53,116 bases of DNA from JBGYPP01 sp041838515 (GTDB lineage Bacteria > Bacillota > Clostridia > Lachnospirales > Lachnospiraceae), in contig JBGYPP010000044.1 in the NCBI GenBank assembly GCA_041838515.1, positions 1 to 53,116 on the forward strand, written 5' to 3'. The position numbers and the translations under genes were made by a program. The notes below the pieces were generated by a model. It saw only the letters and a program-made list of their open reading frames with translations, had not been told where the DNA came from and made no database searches. Shown in pieces: positions 16,468 to 25,677 of the stretch. Numbering within the stretch: the stretch's first letter is position 1; each line of letters starts with the position of its first letter.

Positions 16468-17846
16468 ATAAGAAGAATAGCCAAAAAAAACATATGGGTC
16501 TGGCCCAGGGCATATGGCAGAGGCGGCGGTGGATGCTGCCGCCTATGGCCATTCTGATACTGCTGGGTTTGGCGGCCTTTTGGCCCGGGGGAAGGAGTGT
16601 GCAAGCCCCGCAGGCCGAAAGCCGGATGGATGCGCCGGCGGCAGAGCCAATCATGGGTGCGGGATATTATGATTCGGCGGACACGGCTGTGGTGATGCAT
16701 GTGGATGCGCAGCAGGGGCAGATACAGCTTTGGAATTGGACTCTGGGCAAGTCCTATACACTGGGTACAGAGATGGCATCGGCATATCTGGACCGTTTCG
16801 GGGAGCCGGTATTTCTAGCCACTATAGAGCCGGGCATGGTGGTGGATGTACTATTTCTAAAATCCCACAAGCGGCTGCACCAGCTGCAGATATCCCCCCA
16901 GGCATGGGTGTGGCAGTCTGCGGACAGGTATGAGCTGCAAAAGACGGCCCAGAGGCTGGAGCTGGCCGGCCAGGAGTACAAGCTGGGAGCCAAGACTCGG
17001 TATTTCTATGGCGGAGCGCCCCTGGCATTGGGGGATCTGGCCCAGGGGGATGTGCTGAGCGTTTGGGGTCTGGGCCAGGAGGTTTACAGCGTGGTGGTAG
17101 AGGAGGGCAAGGGATTTTTGCGGCTGAGCGGCACCCAGGACTTTGTGGGAGGGTGGCTGGAGATAGGCGACTCCCATATCTACGCCATAGAGCAAGGCAT
17201 GGCTCTGACCCTGCCGGAGGGTGCATACAAAGTGGCCATACGCAAGGGCAGCGGCGGCGGCCTGCGGGATGTGGTCATCAACAGGGGAGAGGAAACCCTG
17301 TTGGATATAGGGGATATGGAGGTTCCCAAGCCGGAGCTGGGCACGGTTATCTTTCATCTGGAGCCGGCCGAAGGGGAGTTGTATATAGATGGGGAGCCGG
17401 CGGCGGCGGGAGAGCCTCTGGAGCTGGAGTACGGCAGACACCAGGTGATAGCCAAGGCCCAGGGATATGCCAGCCAGACCCAGTATGTCCATGTGGGGGA
17501 GCCTATGGCCGTGCTGGACATACAGCTGGAGCCCATGGACAGCCAGGCGGCAAAAACGGCGGCTGGGGGCGCATCCTCAGCGGCAGCAGCCTCTGCAACA
17601 GAAACGCAGTCCTCTACAGCGGCGGCATCTCATCTTATCACTGTGGAGGAGCCCCGGGGCGCCCAGCTCTATGTGGATGGAGTGCTGGTGGGGGATATAC
17701 CCTGCTCCTTTCCCAAGCAAGCGGGTAGGCGGCATCTGCTTCTGAGCCGGCAGGGGTATTCCAGTCAGGTTTATACCATAGATGTGGACGATGAGGACAA
17801 GGATGTGAATTATGTATTCGCAGAGCTAAAGCTTTTGGGTCAATAG
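16464..17846 (+). CDS. Membrane-anchored PEGA-domain protein
   Basis: 460 residues. It begins at TTG 16464, overlapping the cca stop. A short basic cytoplasmic tail precedes one transmembrane helix (about 24-42). The extracytoplasmic part holds two PEGA-type beta domains: VIFHLEPAEGELYIDGEPAAAGEPLEL-like sequence at about 295-350 and ITVEEPRGAQLYVDGVLVGDIP-like sequence at about 390-455. They are joined by an Ala/Ser/Thr-rich linker. PEGA domains are thought to bind cell-surface material. The function is unknown. Confidence 0.75.
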   Translation: MNKKNSQKKHMGLAQGIWQRRRWMLPPMAILILLGLAAFWPGGRSVQAPQAESRMDAPAAEPIMGAGYYDSADTAVVMHVDAQQGQIQLWNWTLGKSYTLGTEMASAYLDRFGEPVFLATIEPGMVVDVLFLKSHKRLHQLQISPQAWVWQSADRYELQKTAQRLELAGQEYKLGAKTRYFYGGAPLALGDLAQGDVLSVWGLGQEVYSVVVEEGKGFLRLSGTQDFVGGWLEIGDSHIYAIEQGMALTLPEGAYKVAIRKGSGGGLRDVVINRGEETLLDIGDMEVPKPELGTVIFHLEPAEGELYIDGEPAAAGEPLELEYGRHQVIAKAQGYASQTQYVHVGEPMAVLDIQLEPMDSQAAKTAAGGASSAAAASATETQSSTAAASHLITVEEPRGAQLYVDGVLVGDIPCSFPKQAGRRHLLLSRQGYSSQVYTIDVDDEDKDVNYVFAELKLLGQ

Positions 17847-17857
17847 ACGGGAGGAAT

Positions 17858-18595
17858 ATGGAATACAAGGAGAGGTATGATTTTGCGGAAGTGGTAGAGA
17901 TCATAGCCCGGCTGCGGGGAGAGGGGGGGTGTCCCTGGGATAGGGCGCAGACCCATGAGAGCCTGCGCTCCTGTCTGATGGAGGAGAGCGGTGAGCTGTT
18001 GGCGGCCATACGTCTGTATGCGCAGGAGGTGGAGGCGCAGCAGGAAGCGGGGCCTGGACTGGAGAATTTGGTGGAGGAGCTGGGAGATGTGCTTTTGCAG
18101 GTGCTTCTCCATGCGCAGATAGGCCGGGAGTCCGGGGCTTTTACGATGGAGGATGTGATCAGCGGTCTGGGCCGCAAGATGATACGGAGGCATCCCCATG
18201 TCTTTGGCCAGGTGGATGCCCGCACTCCGGAACAGGCGTTGAGCAGCTGGGAGACGGCAAAATCCCTGGAGGTCAAGGCGGTGCCGGTTCAGGGGGCCTT
18301 TGGCAATATCCCCATGGAGCTGCCGGAGCTGAGCCGGGCTGTCAAGACCCGCAAAATCCTGGAGAAAACCTTTGGGCAGGCTCCAGACGAGGAGGCGGCT
18401 CTGGCGGCTCTGGAGGGCTTTGGAGGCCGGTGGAGAGATGCTGGGGGGAAGGAAGAGCGTAGGGCGGTTCTGGCAGATGCCCTGTGGGAGCTGGCTGGAC
18501 TGGCCCATAGCCAAAAAATCTACGCTGAGCTGGCTCTGGCGGACAAACTGGCAGAAATTCACAGTGCCTATGATAAAAGCCTTGACAAAGCGTAG
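17858..18595 (+). CDS. mazG: Nucleoside triphosphate pyrophosphohydrolase MazG
   Basis: 245 residues. The MazG fold opens with LRGEGGCPWDRAQTHESLRSCLMEESGELLAAI, followed by LVEELGDVLLQVLLHAQI; the EExxE and ExxD acidic residues bind Mg2+ for hydrolysis of non-canonical or excess NTPs. The RRHPHVFG element that follows is also typical. The C-terminal half is reduced and divergent compared with the two-domain E. coli enzyme. Its 3' end overlaps the promoter of hup. Confidence 0.92.
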   Translation: MEYKERYDFAEVVEIIARLRGEGGCPWDRAQTHESLRSCLMEESGELLAAIRLYAQEVEAQQEAGPGLENLVEELGDVLLQVLLHAQIGRESGAFTMEDVISGLGRKMIRRHPHVFGQVDARTPEQALSSWETAKSLEVKAVPVQGAFGNIPMELPELSRAVKTRKILEKTFGQAPDEEAALAALEGFGGRWRDAGGKEERRAVLADALWELAGLAHSQKIYAELALADKLAEIHSAYDKSLDKA

Positions 18596-18610
18596 TAAAG
18601 TGGATATACA
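18582..18610 (+). promoter_or_regulatory. Promoter of hup, with 5' stem-loop
   Basis: TTGACA at 18582-18587 lies within the last codons of mazG, followed after 17 bases by TATACA (18605-18610). Transcription should start near 18617. The transcript would then begin with an AGGCC/GGCCT stem-loop (18618-18636), which may stabilise the mRNA of an abundant protein. Confidence 0.8.
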
Positions 18611-18674
18611 TATATAGAGGCCAAAGAGAAAGGCCTATTTTCGAGCAAACGACCCACTTACAGGAGGAACTTTG

Positions 18675-18950
18675 ATGAACAAGACCGAGTTGATTGCCGC
18701 TATGGCAGAAAAGGCGGAGCTGTCCAAGAAGGATGCAGAGAAGGCTCTCAAGGCATTTACGGATGTGGTGGCTGAGGAATTGCAGAACAATGGAAAGGTG
18801 CAGTTGGTAGGCTTTGGCACGTTCGAGGTGTCTGAGAGGGCTGCTAGAGAGGGCAGGAATCCCCAGAGCGGCGAGGTGATGCAGATTGCGGCCTCCAAGG
18901 CTCCTCGTTTTAAGGCGGGCAAGGCTTTGAAGGATCTGCTTAACCCCTAG
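18675..18950 (+). CDS. hup: HU-family nucleoid DNA-binding protein
   Basis: 91 residues, the standard length of HU. It opens MNKTELIAAMAEKAELSKKD and carries the beta-arm region FGTFEVSERAAREGRNPQ with the conserved RxGRNP signature. It bends DNA non-specifically and compacts the nucleoid. The start ATG 18675 follows AGGAGGAAC; a TTG three bases upstream is less likely. It has its own strong promoter and a strong terminator. Confidence 0.95.
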   Translation: MNKTELIAAMAEKAELSKKDAEKALKAFTDVVAEELQNNGKVQLVGFGTFEVSERAAREGRNPQSGEVMQIAASKAPRFKAGKALKDLLNP

Positions 18951-18961
18951 GACATTCAGGA

Positions 18962-18999
18962 GAACCTGCCTCCCCCACGGGGGTCAGGTTCTTTTTTTT
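18962..18999 (+). terminator. Strong intrinsic terminator after hup
   Basis: GAACCTG pairs with CAGGTTC and an inner CCCCC pairs with GGGGG; the stem is followed directly by eight T. Confidence 0.92.
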
Positions 19000-19021
19000 C
19001 CAGATACAGGGAGGGGGGCTT

Positions 19022-19261
19022 ATGCGTTTGGACAAATTTTTGAAGGTATCCAGGCTGATCAAGCGTCGCAGCGTGGCCAATGAGGCGGCGGATGCCGGCC
19101 GGGTCATGGTCAACGGCAAGCCGGCTAAGGCTTCCTGCGCAGTCAAAGCGGGTGATATTATACAAATTGCCTTTGGAAATAAGGAAGTGTCTGTAGAGGT
19201 TCTGGATGTGCAGGCAGTGGTGCGCAAGGAGGCGGCAGGAGAGCTGTACCGTTTTATCTGA
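19022..19261 (+). CDS. rqcP: S4-domain RNA-binding protein RqcP (YabO)
   Basis: 79 residues comprising one S4 domain (MRLDKFLKVSRLIKRRSVANEAADAG, then VMVNGKPAKASCAVKAGD). RqcP/YabO homologues bind the stalled 50S ribosome and support alanine tailing by RqcH in ribosome quality control. The position after mazG and hup and before divIC is conserved in Firmicutes. In spore formers yabP and yabQ usually follow; here divIC follows directly, 10 bases after the stop. Confidence 0.9.
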   Translation: MRLDKFLKVSRLIKRRSVANEAADAGRVMVNGKPAKASCAVKAGDIIQIAFGNKEVSVEVLDVQAVVRKEAAGELYRFI

Positions 19262-19271
19262 GGAGGCAGGC

Positions 19272-19568
19272 ATGGCTAGACGAAAAAGACGGCAGGAGGG
19301 TCGCATAGGTATGGCCTTGGTTATCTTGGCCGTGGCCTGCGTGCTGGGTGTGGTAGCCTGGCGTACCAGCATGATGAACAAACGTTTGGAAGAATACCAG
19401 GCCCGCAGAGAGTACCTGGAGCAGGAGATAGCCCAAGAGGAACAGCGCAGCCAGGAGCTGGCCGAATATGAGAAATATGTACAGACCTCCCAATTCGCCG
19501 AGGAGATGGCCAAGGAGAAGCTGGGGCTGGTCTACGAGGGGGAGATAGTGTTCAAACCGGAAAAATAG
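19272..19568 (+). CDS. divIC: Septum formation initiator, FtsB/DivIC family
   Basis: 98 residues: a basic cytoplasmic tail (MARRKRRQEGR), one transmembrane helix (about 15-33), then a coiled coil (MMNKRLEEYQARREYLEQEIAQEEQRSQEL) and a short beta-like C-terminus (KEKLGLVYEGEIVF). This is the DivIC/FtsB topology, which acts with FtsL and DivIB in the divisome. The start ATG 19272 follows GAGGAGG; the longer frame upstream overlaps rqcP and is not used. Confidence 0.87.
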   Translation: MARRKRRQEGRIGMALVILAVACVLGVVAWRTSMMNKRLEEYQARREYLEQEIAQEEQRSQELAEYEKYVQTSQFAEEMAKEKLGLVYEGEIVFKPEK

Positions 19569-19623
19569 CAAAGCAGCAAGGGCCGCCATAGGGTGGCTCT
19601 TTTGTTATGGCGGGGGTGGATGT

Positions 19624-21060
19624 GTGCATAGGATAGAGAGAAAGGTTTGGGAGTACGGCAGGGAGCATGCCATGTGGAAGCCCGGGGGGCGGATAGTGGT
19701 GGGCCTTTCCGGAGGGGCGGACTCCGTCTGCCTGGCTCTGGTATTGCAGGCTCTGCGCTCCCAGTTGGGCATGGATCTGCATATGGCCCACCTGCACCAC
19801 GGCCTGCGGGCGGAGGCCGATGGCGATGAGGACTTCGTGCGGCGGCTGTGCCAGGATCAGGGCTGGCCCCTGACTCTTTGGAAGAGGGATATATGCCAGG
19901 AGGCCGGACAGGCGGGCATAGGTCTGGAGGAGGCCGGCCGGAATGCGCGGCGGCGGCTCTTTCTGGAGCTGGCAGGGGAGGGGGATAGAATAGCTCTGGC
20001 CCACCACGCCAACGACCAGGCGGAAACCATGCTCTTCCACCTGGTGCGGGGAGCGGGACTGCTGGGTCTGTCCGGCATGGCTCCCAGAAAGGGGCCATGG
20101 ATTCGCCCCCTGCTCTGTCTGGAGAGGGGGGAGATAGAGGCCTATTTGGAGGAGAGGAGCCAGGCCTATTGCCTGGATGCCAGCAATGAGCAGGACGACT
20201 ACACCCGCAACCGTATACGCAGGCATATACTGCCTCTGCTGCAAAGCATGGTCAATCCAGAGGCCGTATCCTCCATGAGCAGGGCGGCCGGCATACTGCG
20301 GGAGAGCGAGGCCTATATGGATGCCCAGGCTCAGGCATGGGGAAGCGCTGCATGCAAAGAGCGGGGCGGCATTTGGGAGTTGGATTTGGATCAGATACGC
20401 CCTATGGAGCCGGTGCTGGGGAGAAAGCTGCTGCTGTCCTGTCTGGCTAAGGCGGCTGGAGCCGAACGGGATCTGGCTTATGTCCATGGAGATATACTTT
20501 GGAGGGCGGCCCAAAAGGGGGCAAACGGCCTTTGGTCAATGCCCTATGGCGTGGAGGTCCGTATTGTCTACGGAAAAATGTACCTGAAAAAAGGAGGATG
20601 GAAGCCGGCGAAGGGCGGGAAACTCTGGGAGATGGAGTTGGATGCCCTGGGGCCGGAATGGTTGGAGGTGGATATGGGGGAGTCTGGCCGCATACGTCTT
20701 TGCCGCAGGCAAAATACTGATAACACGCCGTATACGAAATGGTTTTCTTGTGATAAAATGGAAAAATCATTGGCCCTGCGCCGCCGTAGGGAGGGGGATA
20801 TGCTGCCTATTCGGGGGCGGGATGGCCAGTGGGAGAAGCAGAGTTTGAAAAAGTACTTTATCAACGCAAAAATTCCCCGTCAGGAGCGGGAGGCCATAAC
20901 CCTTTTGGCCAGCGGAAGTACGGTGTTATGGGCGCTGGGCCACCGGGCTGCGCAGATGCCGGAGCCGGAGGGAGGGTGGTGGCTGGGAGCCGCTTTTTTG
21001 CCAGGGGAGAGTCAAGGAGGAGAGAGCAGTGGCAGAGCGTATTCGGGTGATGTTGACTGA
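19624..21060 (+). CDS. tilS: tRNA(Ile)-lysidine synthase
   Basis: 478 residues. The N-terminal PP-loop is intact (VVGLSGGADSVCLALVL), followed by HLHHGLR and ALAHHANDQAETMLFHLVRGAGLLGLSGM, all family hallmarks. The C-terminal TilS domain is recognisable near LRRRREGDMLP and SLKKYFINAKIP. It converts C34 of tRNA-Ile(CAU) to lysidine so that AUA codons are read as Ile; this matters here because ATA is used very often in these genes. Start GTG 19624. Its end overlaps hpt by 32 bases. Confidence 0.93.
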   Translation: MHRIERKVWEYGREHAMWKPGGRIVVGLSGGADSVCLALVLQALRSQLGMDLHMAHLHHGLRAEADGDEDFVRRLCQDQGWPLTLWKRDICQEAGQAGIGLEEAGRNARRRLFLELAGEGDRIALAHHANDQAETMLFHLVRGAGLLGLSGMAPRKGPWIRPLLCLERGEIEAYLEERSQAYCLDASNEQDDYTRNRIRRHILPLLQSMVNPEAVSSMSRAAGILRESEAYMDAQAQAWGSAACKERGGIWELDLDQIRPMEPVLGRKLLLSCLAKAAGAERDLAYVHGDILWRAAQKGANGLWSMPYGVEVRIVYGKMYLKKGGWKPAKGGKLWEMELDALGPEWLEVDMGESGRIRLCRRQNTDNTPYTKWFSCDKMEKSLALRRRREGDMLPIRGRDGQWEKQSLKKYFINAKIPRQEREAITLLASGSTVLWALGHRAAQMPEPEGGWWLGAAFLPGESQGGESSGRAYSGDVD

Positions 21061-21553
21061 ACAGGAAGTGGACCGGAGGATACAGAAGCTAGGCGAGGAG
21101 ATCAGCCGGGATTACGCCGGCAAGCAAGTCCATTTGATCTGCGTGCTCAAGGGCGGCAGCTTCTTCCTCTGCGAGCTGGCCAAGAGGATCAGCCTGCCCG
21201 TATCCCTGGATTTTATGAGCGTATCCAGCTATGGCAGCGACACAAAATCCAGCGGCGTGGTAAAGATTATCAAGGACTTGGACGACTCCATCAAGGACAA
21301 GGATGTGCTGGTGGTGGAGGACATAGTGGACTCCGGCCGGACCTTGAGTTATCTGATAGAAATGCTAAAAGACAGACAACCCAGATCCCTGCGGCTTTGC
21401 ACGCTTCTGGACAAGCCCTCCCGCCGGGTGGTGGATGTGGAGGTGGATTACACCGGTTTTGAGATTCCCGATGAATTTGTGGTGGGATATGGCCTGGACT
21501 ACGACCAGAGATATAGGAATCTGCCCTATATAGGCGTAGTGGAGCAGGATTGA
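21029..21553 (+). CDS. hpt: Hypoxanthine phosphoribosyltransferase
   Basis: 174 residues. The PRPP-binding motif is VLVVEDIVDSGRTLSYL, and the early loop is LKGGSFF. It salvages hypoxanthine and probably guanine to the nucleotide monophosphates. Start GTG 21029, preceded by AAGGAGGAGAG, lies inside tilS; the tilS-hpt-ftsH order is typical of Firmicutes. Confidence 0.95.
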   Translation: MAERIRVMLTEQEVDRRIQKLGEEISRDYAGKQVHLICVLKGGSFFLCELAKRISLPVSLDFMSVSSYGSDTKSSGVVKIIKDLDDSIKDKDVLVVEDIVDSGRTLSYLIEMLKDRQPRSLRLCTLLDKPSRRVVDVEVDYTGFEIPDEFVVGYGLDYDQRYRNLPYIGVVEQD

Positions 21554-21566
21554 GAGGGGAGGCAGA

Positions 21567-23387
21567 GTGAATCAAAAAAAGGGCAGCTCGTTTTTGAGAA
21601 GTTATCTGATGATTCTGCTGGCTGTGTTTGGCGTATCCTATCTGGTGGGCATATGGCAGAATAGAAACCAAATGTATACCAGGGACCAATTTCTCGAAGA
21701 TATGCAGGCAAAACGGGTGAGCAGTATAGTCATCTATCCTAATAAGGAAATACCCACAGGTTACTTGCGTATCAAATTGGACAACGGACAGAGCCGCCAT
21801 CTGCAAACTACGGATGTGGTGGAGCTGGAGGCCCTGGCCAGGGAATACGGCTATGACCCCATGGTGACAGATGTGCGACGGGAGAAGGGCATGATGGTCT
21901 ATGTGCTGGCGGGAACGGCGGTGCTGGCCATGGGCGGCGTGCTGTATGTCTTTCTCCGGGGGCCGGCGTCCGGAGATGGAGGCGGTTCCCGCATGCTCAA
22001 TTTTGGCCGCAGCCGCGCCAGGATGGTCAAAGGGGATGTTCAATGGAATTTTGACTCCGTGGCCGGGCTGGAGGAGGAGAAGGAGGAACTGCGGGAGATA
22101 GTAGACTTTCTCAAAAAGCCGGAGGATTTTACGGCGCTGGGCGCGAGAATACCCAAGGGCGTGCTGCTGGAGGGGCCTCCCGGCACGGGTAAGACCCTGT
22201 TGGCCAAGGCAGTTGCTGGAGAGGCGGGAGTACCCTTTTTTAGCATATCCGGATCGGATTTTGTGGAGATGTTTGTAGGCGTGGGCGCGTCCCGGGTGCG
22301 GGATCTGTTCCAGGATGCCAAGAACAACTCTCCTTGTATCATATTTATAGACGAGATAGACGCTGTGGCCAGGCTCCGGGGGGCGGGCACCGGCGGCGGC
22401 CATGACGAGAGGGAGCAGACCCTCAACCAGCTGCTGGTGGAGATGGACGGATTTGGGGTCAACGAGGGCATCATCGTCATAGCAGCTACCAATAGGGTGG
22501 ATATACTGGATCCCGCCATTCAGAGGCCGGGCCGCTTTGACCGCAAGGTGGCCGTGGGACCGCCGGATGTGCAGGGCCGGGAGGATATACTCAAGGTTCA
22601 CGCCAGGAACAAGCCCCTGGGGGATGATGTGGATCTGGGTCAGCTGGCCAGGACCACGGCCGGCTTTACTGGGGCCGATCTGGAAAATCTGCTCAATGAG
22701 TCTGCCATACTGGCGGCCAGGGAGGGCCGGGCCTTTATCAGCCAAAGGCACATCAATGACTCTTTTGTCAAGGTGGGGGTGGGCAAAGAGAAGAAGAGCA
22801 GAGTGGTGTCTGAGAAAGAGAGGCGCATCACAGCCTACCATGAGGCCGGCCATGCCATACTTTTCCATACCTTGCCCAATATGCCGCCCGTGTATACTGT
22901 ATCCATAATACCCACAGGCACCGGAGCTGCGGGATATACCATGCCCTTGCACGAGAGGGATGAAATGTTTATGACCAAGGGCCGGATGCTGGAGGAGATC
23001 ATGGTGTCCCTGGGCGGGCGCATAGCCGAGGAGCTGGTGTTGGACGACATCACCACCGGAGCCTCCCGGGATATCAAGATGGCCACCAAGCTGGCCAGGC
23101 GTATGGTAACCCGCTACGGTATGTCCGAGCATATAGGCATGATATCCTGCGAGGATGATGAGGATGCCGTATTTATAGGCCGGGATCTGGCCCATGCCAA
23201 GGGGTATAGCGAGCGTTTGGCGGATCTGATAGACAGGGAGGTCAAGGACATAGTGGACGGCTGCTATCAGAAGGCCAAGGCGCTGCTGCGGGAGAAGGAG
23301 TCCGCTCTGCATGCCTGTGCAGGGCTGCTGCTGGAAAAGGAGCGCATAGGCCGGGAGGAATTTGAGGCCCTGTTTCAGGGGAATTAG
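21567..23387 (+). CDS. ftsH: ATP-dependent zinc metalloprotease FtsH
   Basis: 606 residues. Two transmembrane helices (about 10-27 and 110-130) flank a short extracytoplasmic domain of about 80 residues. The AAA+ domain has Walker A GPPGTGKT (203-210), Walker B IIFIDEIDA, the pore motif FVGVGASRVRDLF and the SRH ATNRVDILDPAIQRPGRFDR. The protease domain has HEAGH at about 425-429 for zinc. It degrades misfolded membrane proteins and regulators. Start GTG 21567 with GGGAGG upstream. Confidence 0.95.
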   Translation: MNQKKGSSFLRSYLMILLAVFGVSYLVGIWQNRNQMYTRDQFLEDMQAKRVSSIVIYPNKEIPTGYLRIKLDNGQSRHLQTTDVVELEALAREYGYDPMVTDVRREKGMMVYVLAGTAVLAMGGVLYVFLRGPASGDGGGSRMLNFGRSRARMVKGDVQWNFDSVAGLEEEKEELREIVDFLKKPEDFTALGARIPKGVLLEGPPGTGKTLLAKAVAGEAGVPFFSISGSDFVEMFVGVGASRVRDLFQDAKNNSPCIIFIDEIDAVARLRGAGTGGGHDEREQTLNQLLVEMDGFGVNEGIIVIAATNRVDILDPAIQRPGRFDRKVAVGPPDVQGREDILKVHARNKPLGDDVDLGQLARTTAGFTGADLENLLNESAILAAREGRAFISQRHINDSFVKVGVGKEKKSRVVSEKERRITAYHEAGHAILFHTLPNMPPVYTVSIIPTGTGAAGYTMPLHERDEMFMTKGRMLEEIMVSLGGRIAEELVLDDITTGASRDIKMATKLARRMVTRYGMSEHIGMISCEDDEDAVFIGRDLAHAKGYSERLADLIDREVKDIVDGCYQKAKALLREKESALHACAGLLLEKERIGREEFEALFQGN

Positions 23388-23406
23388 CTGCTGGAGCGCA
23401 GTGTGT

Positions 23407-23447
23407 AGCCGCCAGGGGGAGAAATATTCCCGGGCGGCTGTTTTTTT
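23407..23447 (+). terminator. Intrinsic terminator after ftsH
   Basis: AGCCGCC (23407-23413) pairs with GGCGGCT (23433-23439), with an inner GGGGGA-type stem, followed by seven T after one G. Confidence 0.85.
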
Positions 23448-23490
23448 GCAATTTTTTTGTGAAATACGCATAGAAATGCCAGGGAAAATT

Positions 23491-23499
23491 TGCTAAAAT
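23491..23499 (+). promoter_or_regulatory. Extended -10 promoter of the GH13 gene
   Basis: TTTGCTAAAAT contains an extended -10 (TGC before TAAAAT, 23494-23499). The -35 position (near 23471) has only TAGAAA, so the promoter relies on the extended -10 or on an activator. Confidence 0.45.
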
Positions 23500-23548
23500 A
23501 TTAGTTAGATTTTTTTCTAAAAAAGGGAAATGGAAGGGCTGCGCGTTG

Positions 23549-25654
23549 ATGAACTTAGAAGAGCTACGAAAAATCGAATACAACCAACAGTACATTTCGT
23601 CTATGAGGCCTGTGTTCAACCGCCGGGCCTTATTTGCGGACACTTCAGAGCATTTTGTAAACCCCTCGGAGCCGGCACCCTACGCCATGGTGGAATTTCG
23701 CTTTCGCACGGCTAAGAACAATGTGGACAGAGTATTTTGGGTGCATAAGGGCCAGCCGGTATTGATGGTCAAGGAGGAAAGGGATGGGGATTTTGATTAC
23801 TACATCTATGACCACCAGTTGGACAATGAGCCGGTGCATTACCACTTCCTGGTAGAGAGCGGCAAAATGCACTGCTGCTATGATGTCCGGGGGGCAGTGA
23901 AGGAGGCAGATCCCCATTACGATTTCGTGGTCATACCCGGATTTAAGACCCCGGCCTGGGCCAAGGGGGCGGTGATGTACCAGATCTATGTGGACAGGTT
24001 TTGCAATGGGGATAGGGGCAATGACGTACTCACCGGAGAGTACTGCTATATAGGCGAGCAGGTAGACCGGGTGGAGGACTGGTACAAATACCCTGCCCAG
24101 ATGGGCATTAGGGAGTTCTATGGCGGGGATTTGCAGGGTGTGCTGGACAAGATGGACTATCTGCAAGGCCTGGGGGTGGAGGCCATATATTTCAATCCCC
24201 TGTTTGTATCCCCCTCCAACCACAAATACGACATACAGGATTACGACCATATAGACCCCCATTTTGGCCCCCTGGTCAAGGATGAGGGGGCATTGCTGGA
24301 GCCGGGCCAGAGGGAGAACCGTCTGGCAAGCCGTTATGTCTGTAGGGTGACGGATACGGCCAATCTGGAGGCCGCCAATCGGATGTTTATCCGGGTGGTG
24401 GAGGAGGCCCATAAGCGGGGGATGCGGGTCATACTGGACGGAGTGTTCAACCATTGTGGATCATTTAACAAATGGATGGACAAGGAGAGGATATATGAGC
24501 AGGCCCCGGGATATGATAAGGGGGCCTATATCAGTGCAGACAGTCCATACAGATCCTATTTTGATTTTCGCCGGGGGGATTGGCCCTACAATGCAAGCTA
24601 TGACGGGTGGTGGGGGTATGATACCCTGCCCAAGCTCAATTATGAAGGGTCCATGGCGCTCAAGGAGTATGTGCTGCAGATAGGCCGCAAATGGGTATCC
24701 CCTCCCTACAATGCCGACGGATGGAGACTGGATGTGGCGGCGGATCTGGGGCATAGTCCGGAGTACAACCATCAGTTCTGGCAGGAGTTTCGCCGTGCGG
24801 TGAAGGAGGCCAATCCCGATGCCATCATACTGGCGGAGCATTACGGGCAGACCAAGGACTGGCTCCAGGGCGATGAGTGGGATACGGTGATGAACTACGA
24901 TGCCTTTATGGAGCCGGTCACCTGGTTTCTGACAGGTATGGAAAAGCACAGCGATGACTTTCGGGCGGATCTTTTGGGCAATGCCCAGAGCTTCTGGGGG
25001 GCCATGTATCACCACAGCGCCAGCTTTTCCATGCCCAGCTGGGAGGTGGCCATGAACCAGCTCTCCAACCATGACCATTCCCGTTTTCTCACCCGCACCA
25101 ACCATATGGTGGGCCGCACCAACACCGTGGGGCCGGAGGCGGCTGAACGGGATGTGGACAAGGGCGTATTCCGGGAGGCAGTGGTCATGCTGATGACCTG
25201 GGTGGGCGCGCCCACGCTCTATTATGGGGATGAGGCCGGGCTTTGCGGATTTACGGATCCGGACAACCGCCGCAGTTATCCCTGGGGGCGGGAGGACATA
25301 GGGCTGATTGATTTCCACAGGGATTTGATCCGCTTGCGCAAGGAGTATGACGAGCTGCGCAGGGGCTCGCTGAAGGCCTTGGACGGGGATTACAACTATC
25401 TCGCCTATGCCCGTTTCTATGAAAAAGGCCAATGTGTTATCCTGATCAACAACAACCTGGGGGAACTGAGCCGGGATGTGCATGTATGGGAGGCCGGTAT
25501 ACCCAAAAAAGGGGAAATGGTGCAGCTGTTGCAGACCACCAGGCAGGGATATACGCTGGAGGCCAAAACCTATGCCATTCAAGGGGGCAAGGTGCATATC
25601 ACCATGCCGGCAGTTTCGGCCACTATACTGCGATTTGCCATGCCAAAGGAATGA
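23549..25654 (+). CDS. GH13 alpha-glucan hydrolase (cyclomaltodextrinase/neopullulanase-like)
   Basis: 701 residues. An N-terminal beta-sandwich of about 130 residues (CBM34-like) precedes the catalytic barrel, which begins AVMYQIYVDRFCNGD. Conserved GH13 regions are VILDGVFNHCG, DGWRLDVAAD (nucleophile Asp about 395), ILAEHYGQ (acid/base Glu about 430) and LSNHDHSR (stabilising Asp about 509). No signal peptide is visible, so it probably acts in the cytoplasm on imported maltodextrins or cyclodextrins. The insertion between regions (residues about 240-290) is longer than in amylases, as in family members of neopullulanase type. ATG 23549 is three bases after a possible TTG. Confidence 0.88.
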   Translation: MNLEELRKIEYNQQYISSMRPVFNRRALFADTSEHFVNPSEPAPYAMVEFRFRTAKNNVDRVFWVHKGQPVLMVKEERDGDFDYYIYDHQLDNEPVHYHFLVESGKMHCCYDVRGAVKEADPHYDFVVIPGFKTPAWAKGAVMYQIYVDRFCNGDRGNDVLTGEYCYIGEQVDRVEDWYKYPAQMGIREFYGGDLQGVLDKMDYLQGLGVEAIYFNPLFVSPSNHKYDIQDYDHIDPHFGPLVKDEGALLEPGQRENRLASRYVCRVTDTANLEAANRMFIRVVEEAHKRGMRVILDGVFNHCGSFNKWMDKERIYEQAPGYDKGAYISADSPYRSYFDFRRGDWPYNASYDGWWGYDTLPKLNYEGSMALKEYVLQIGRKWVSPPYNADGWRLDVAADLGHSPEYNHQFWQEFRRAVKEANPDAIILAEHYGQTKDWLQGDEWDTVMNYDAFMEPVTWFLTGMEKHSDDFRADLLGNAQSFWGAMYHHSASFSMPSWEVAMNQLSNHDHSRFLTRTNHMVGRTNTVGPEAAERDVDKGVFREAVVMLMTWVGAPTLYYGDEAGLCGFTDPDNRRSYPWGREDIGLIDFHRDLIRLRKEYDELRRGSLKALDGDYNYLAYARFYEKGQCVILINNNLGELSRDVHVWEAGIPKKGEMVQLLQTTRQGYTLEAKTYAIQGGKVHITMPAVSATILRFAMPKE

Positions 25655-25677
25655 ATGACTGAGTGAGGGAGGACATC

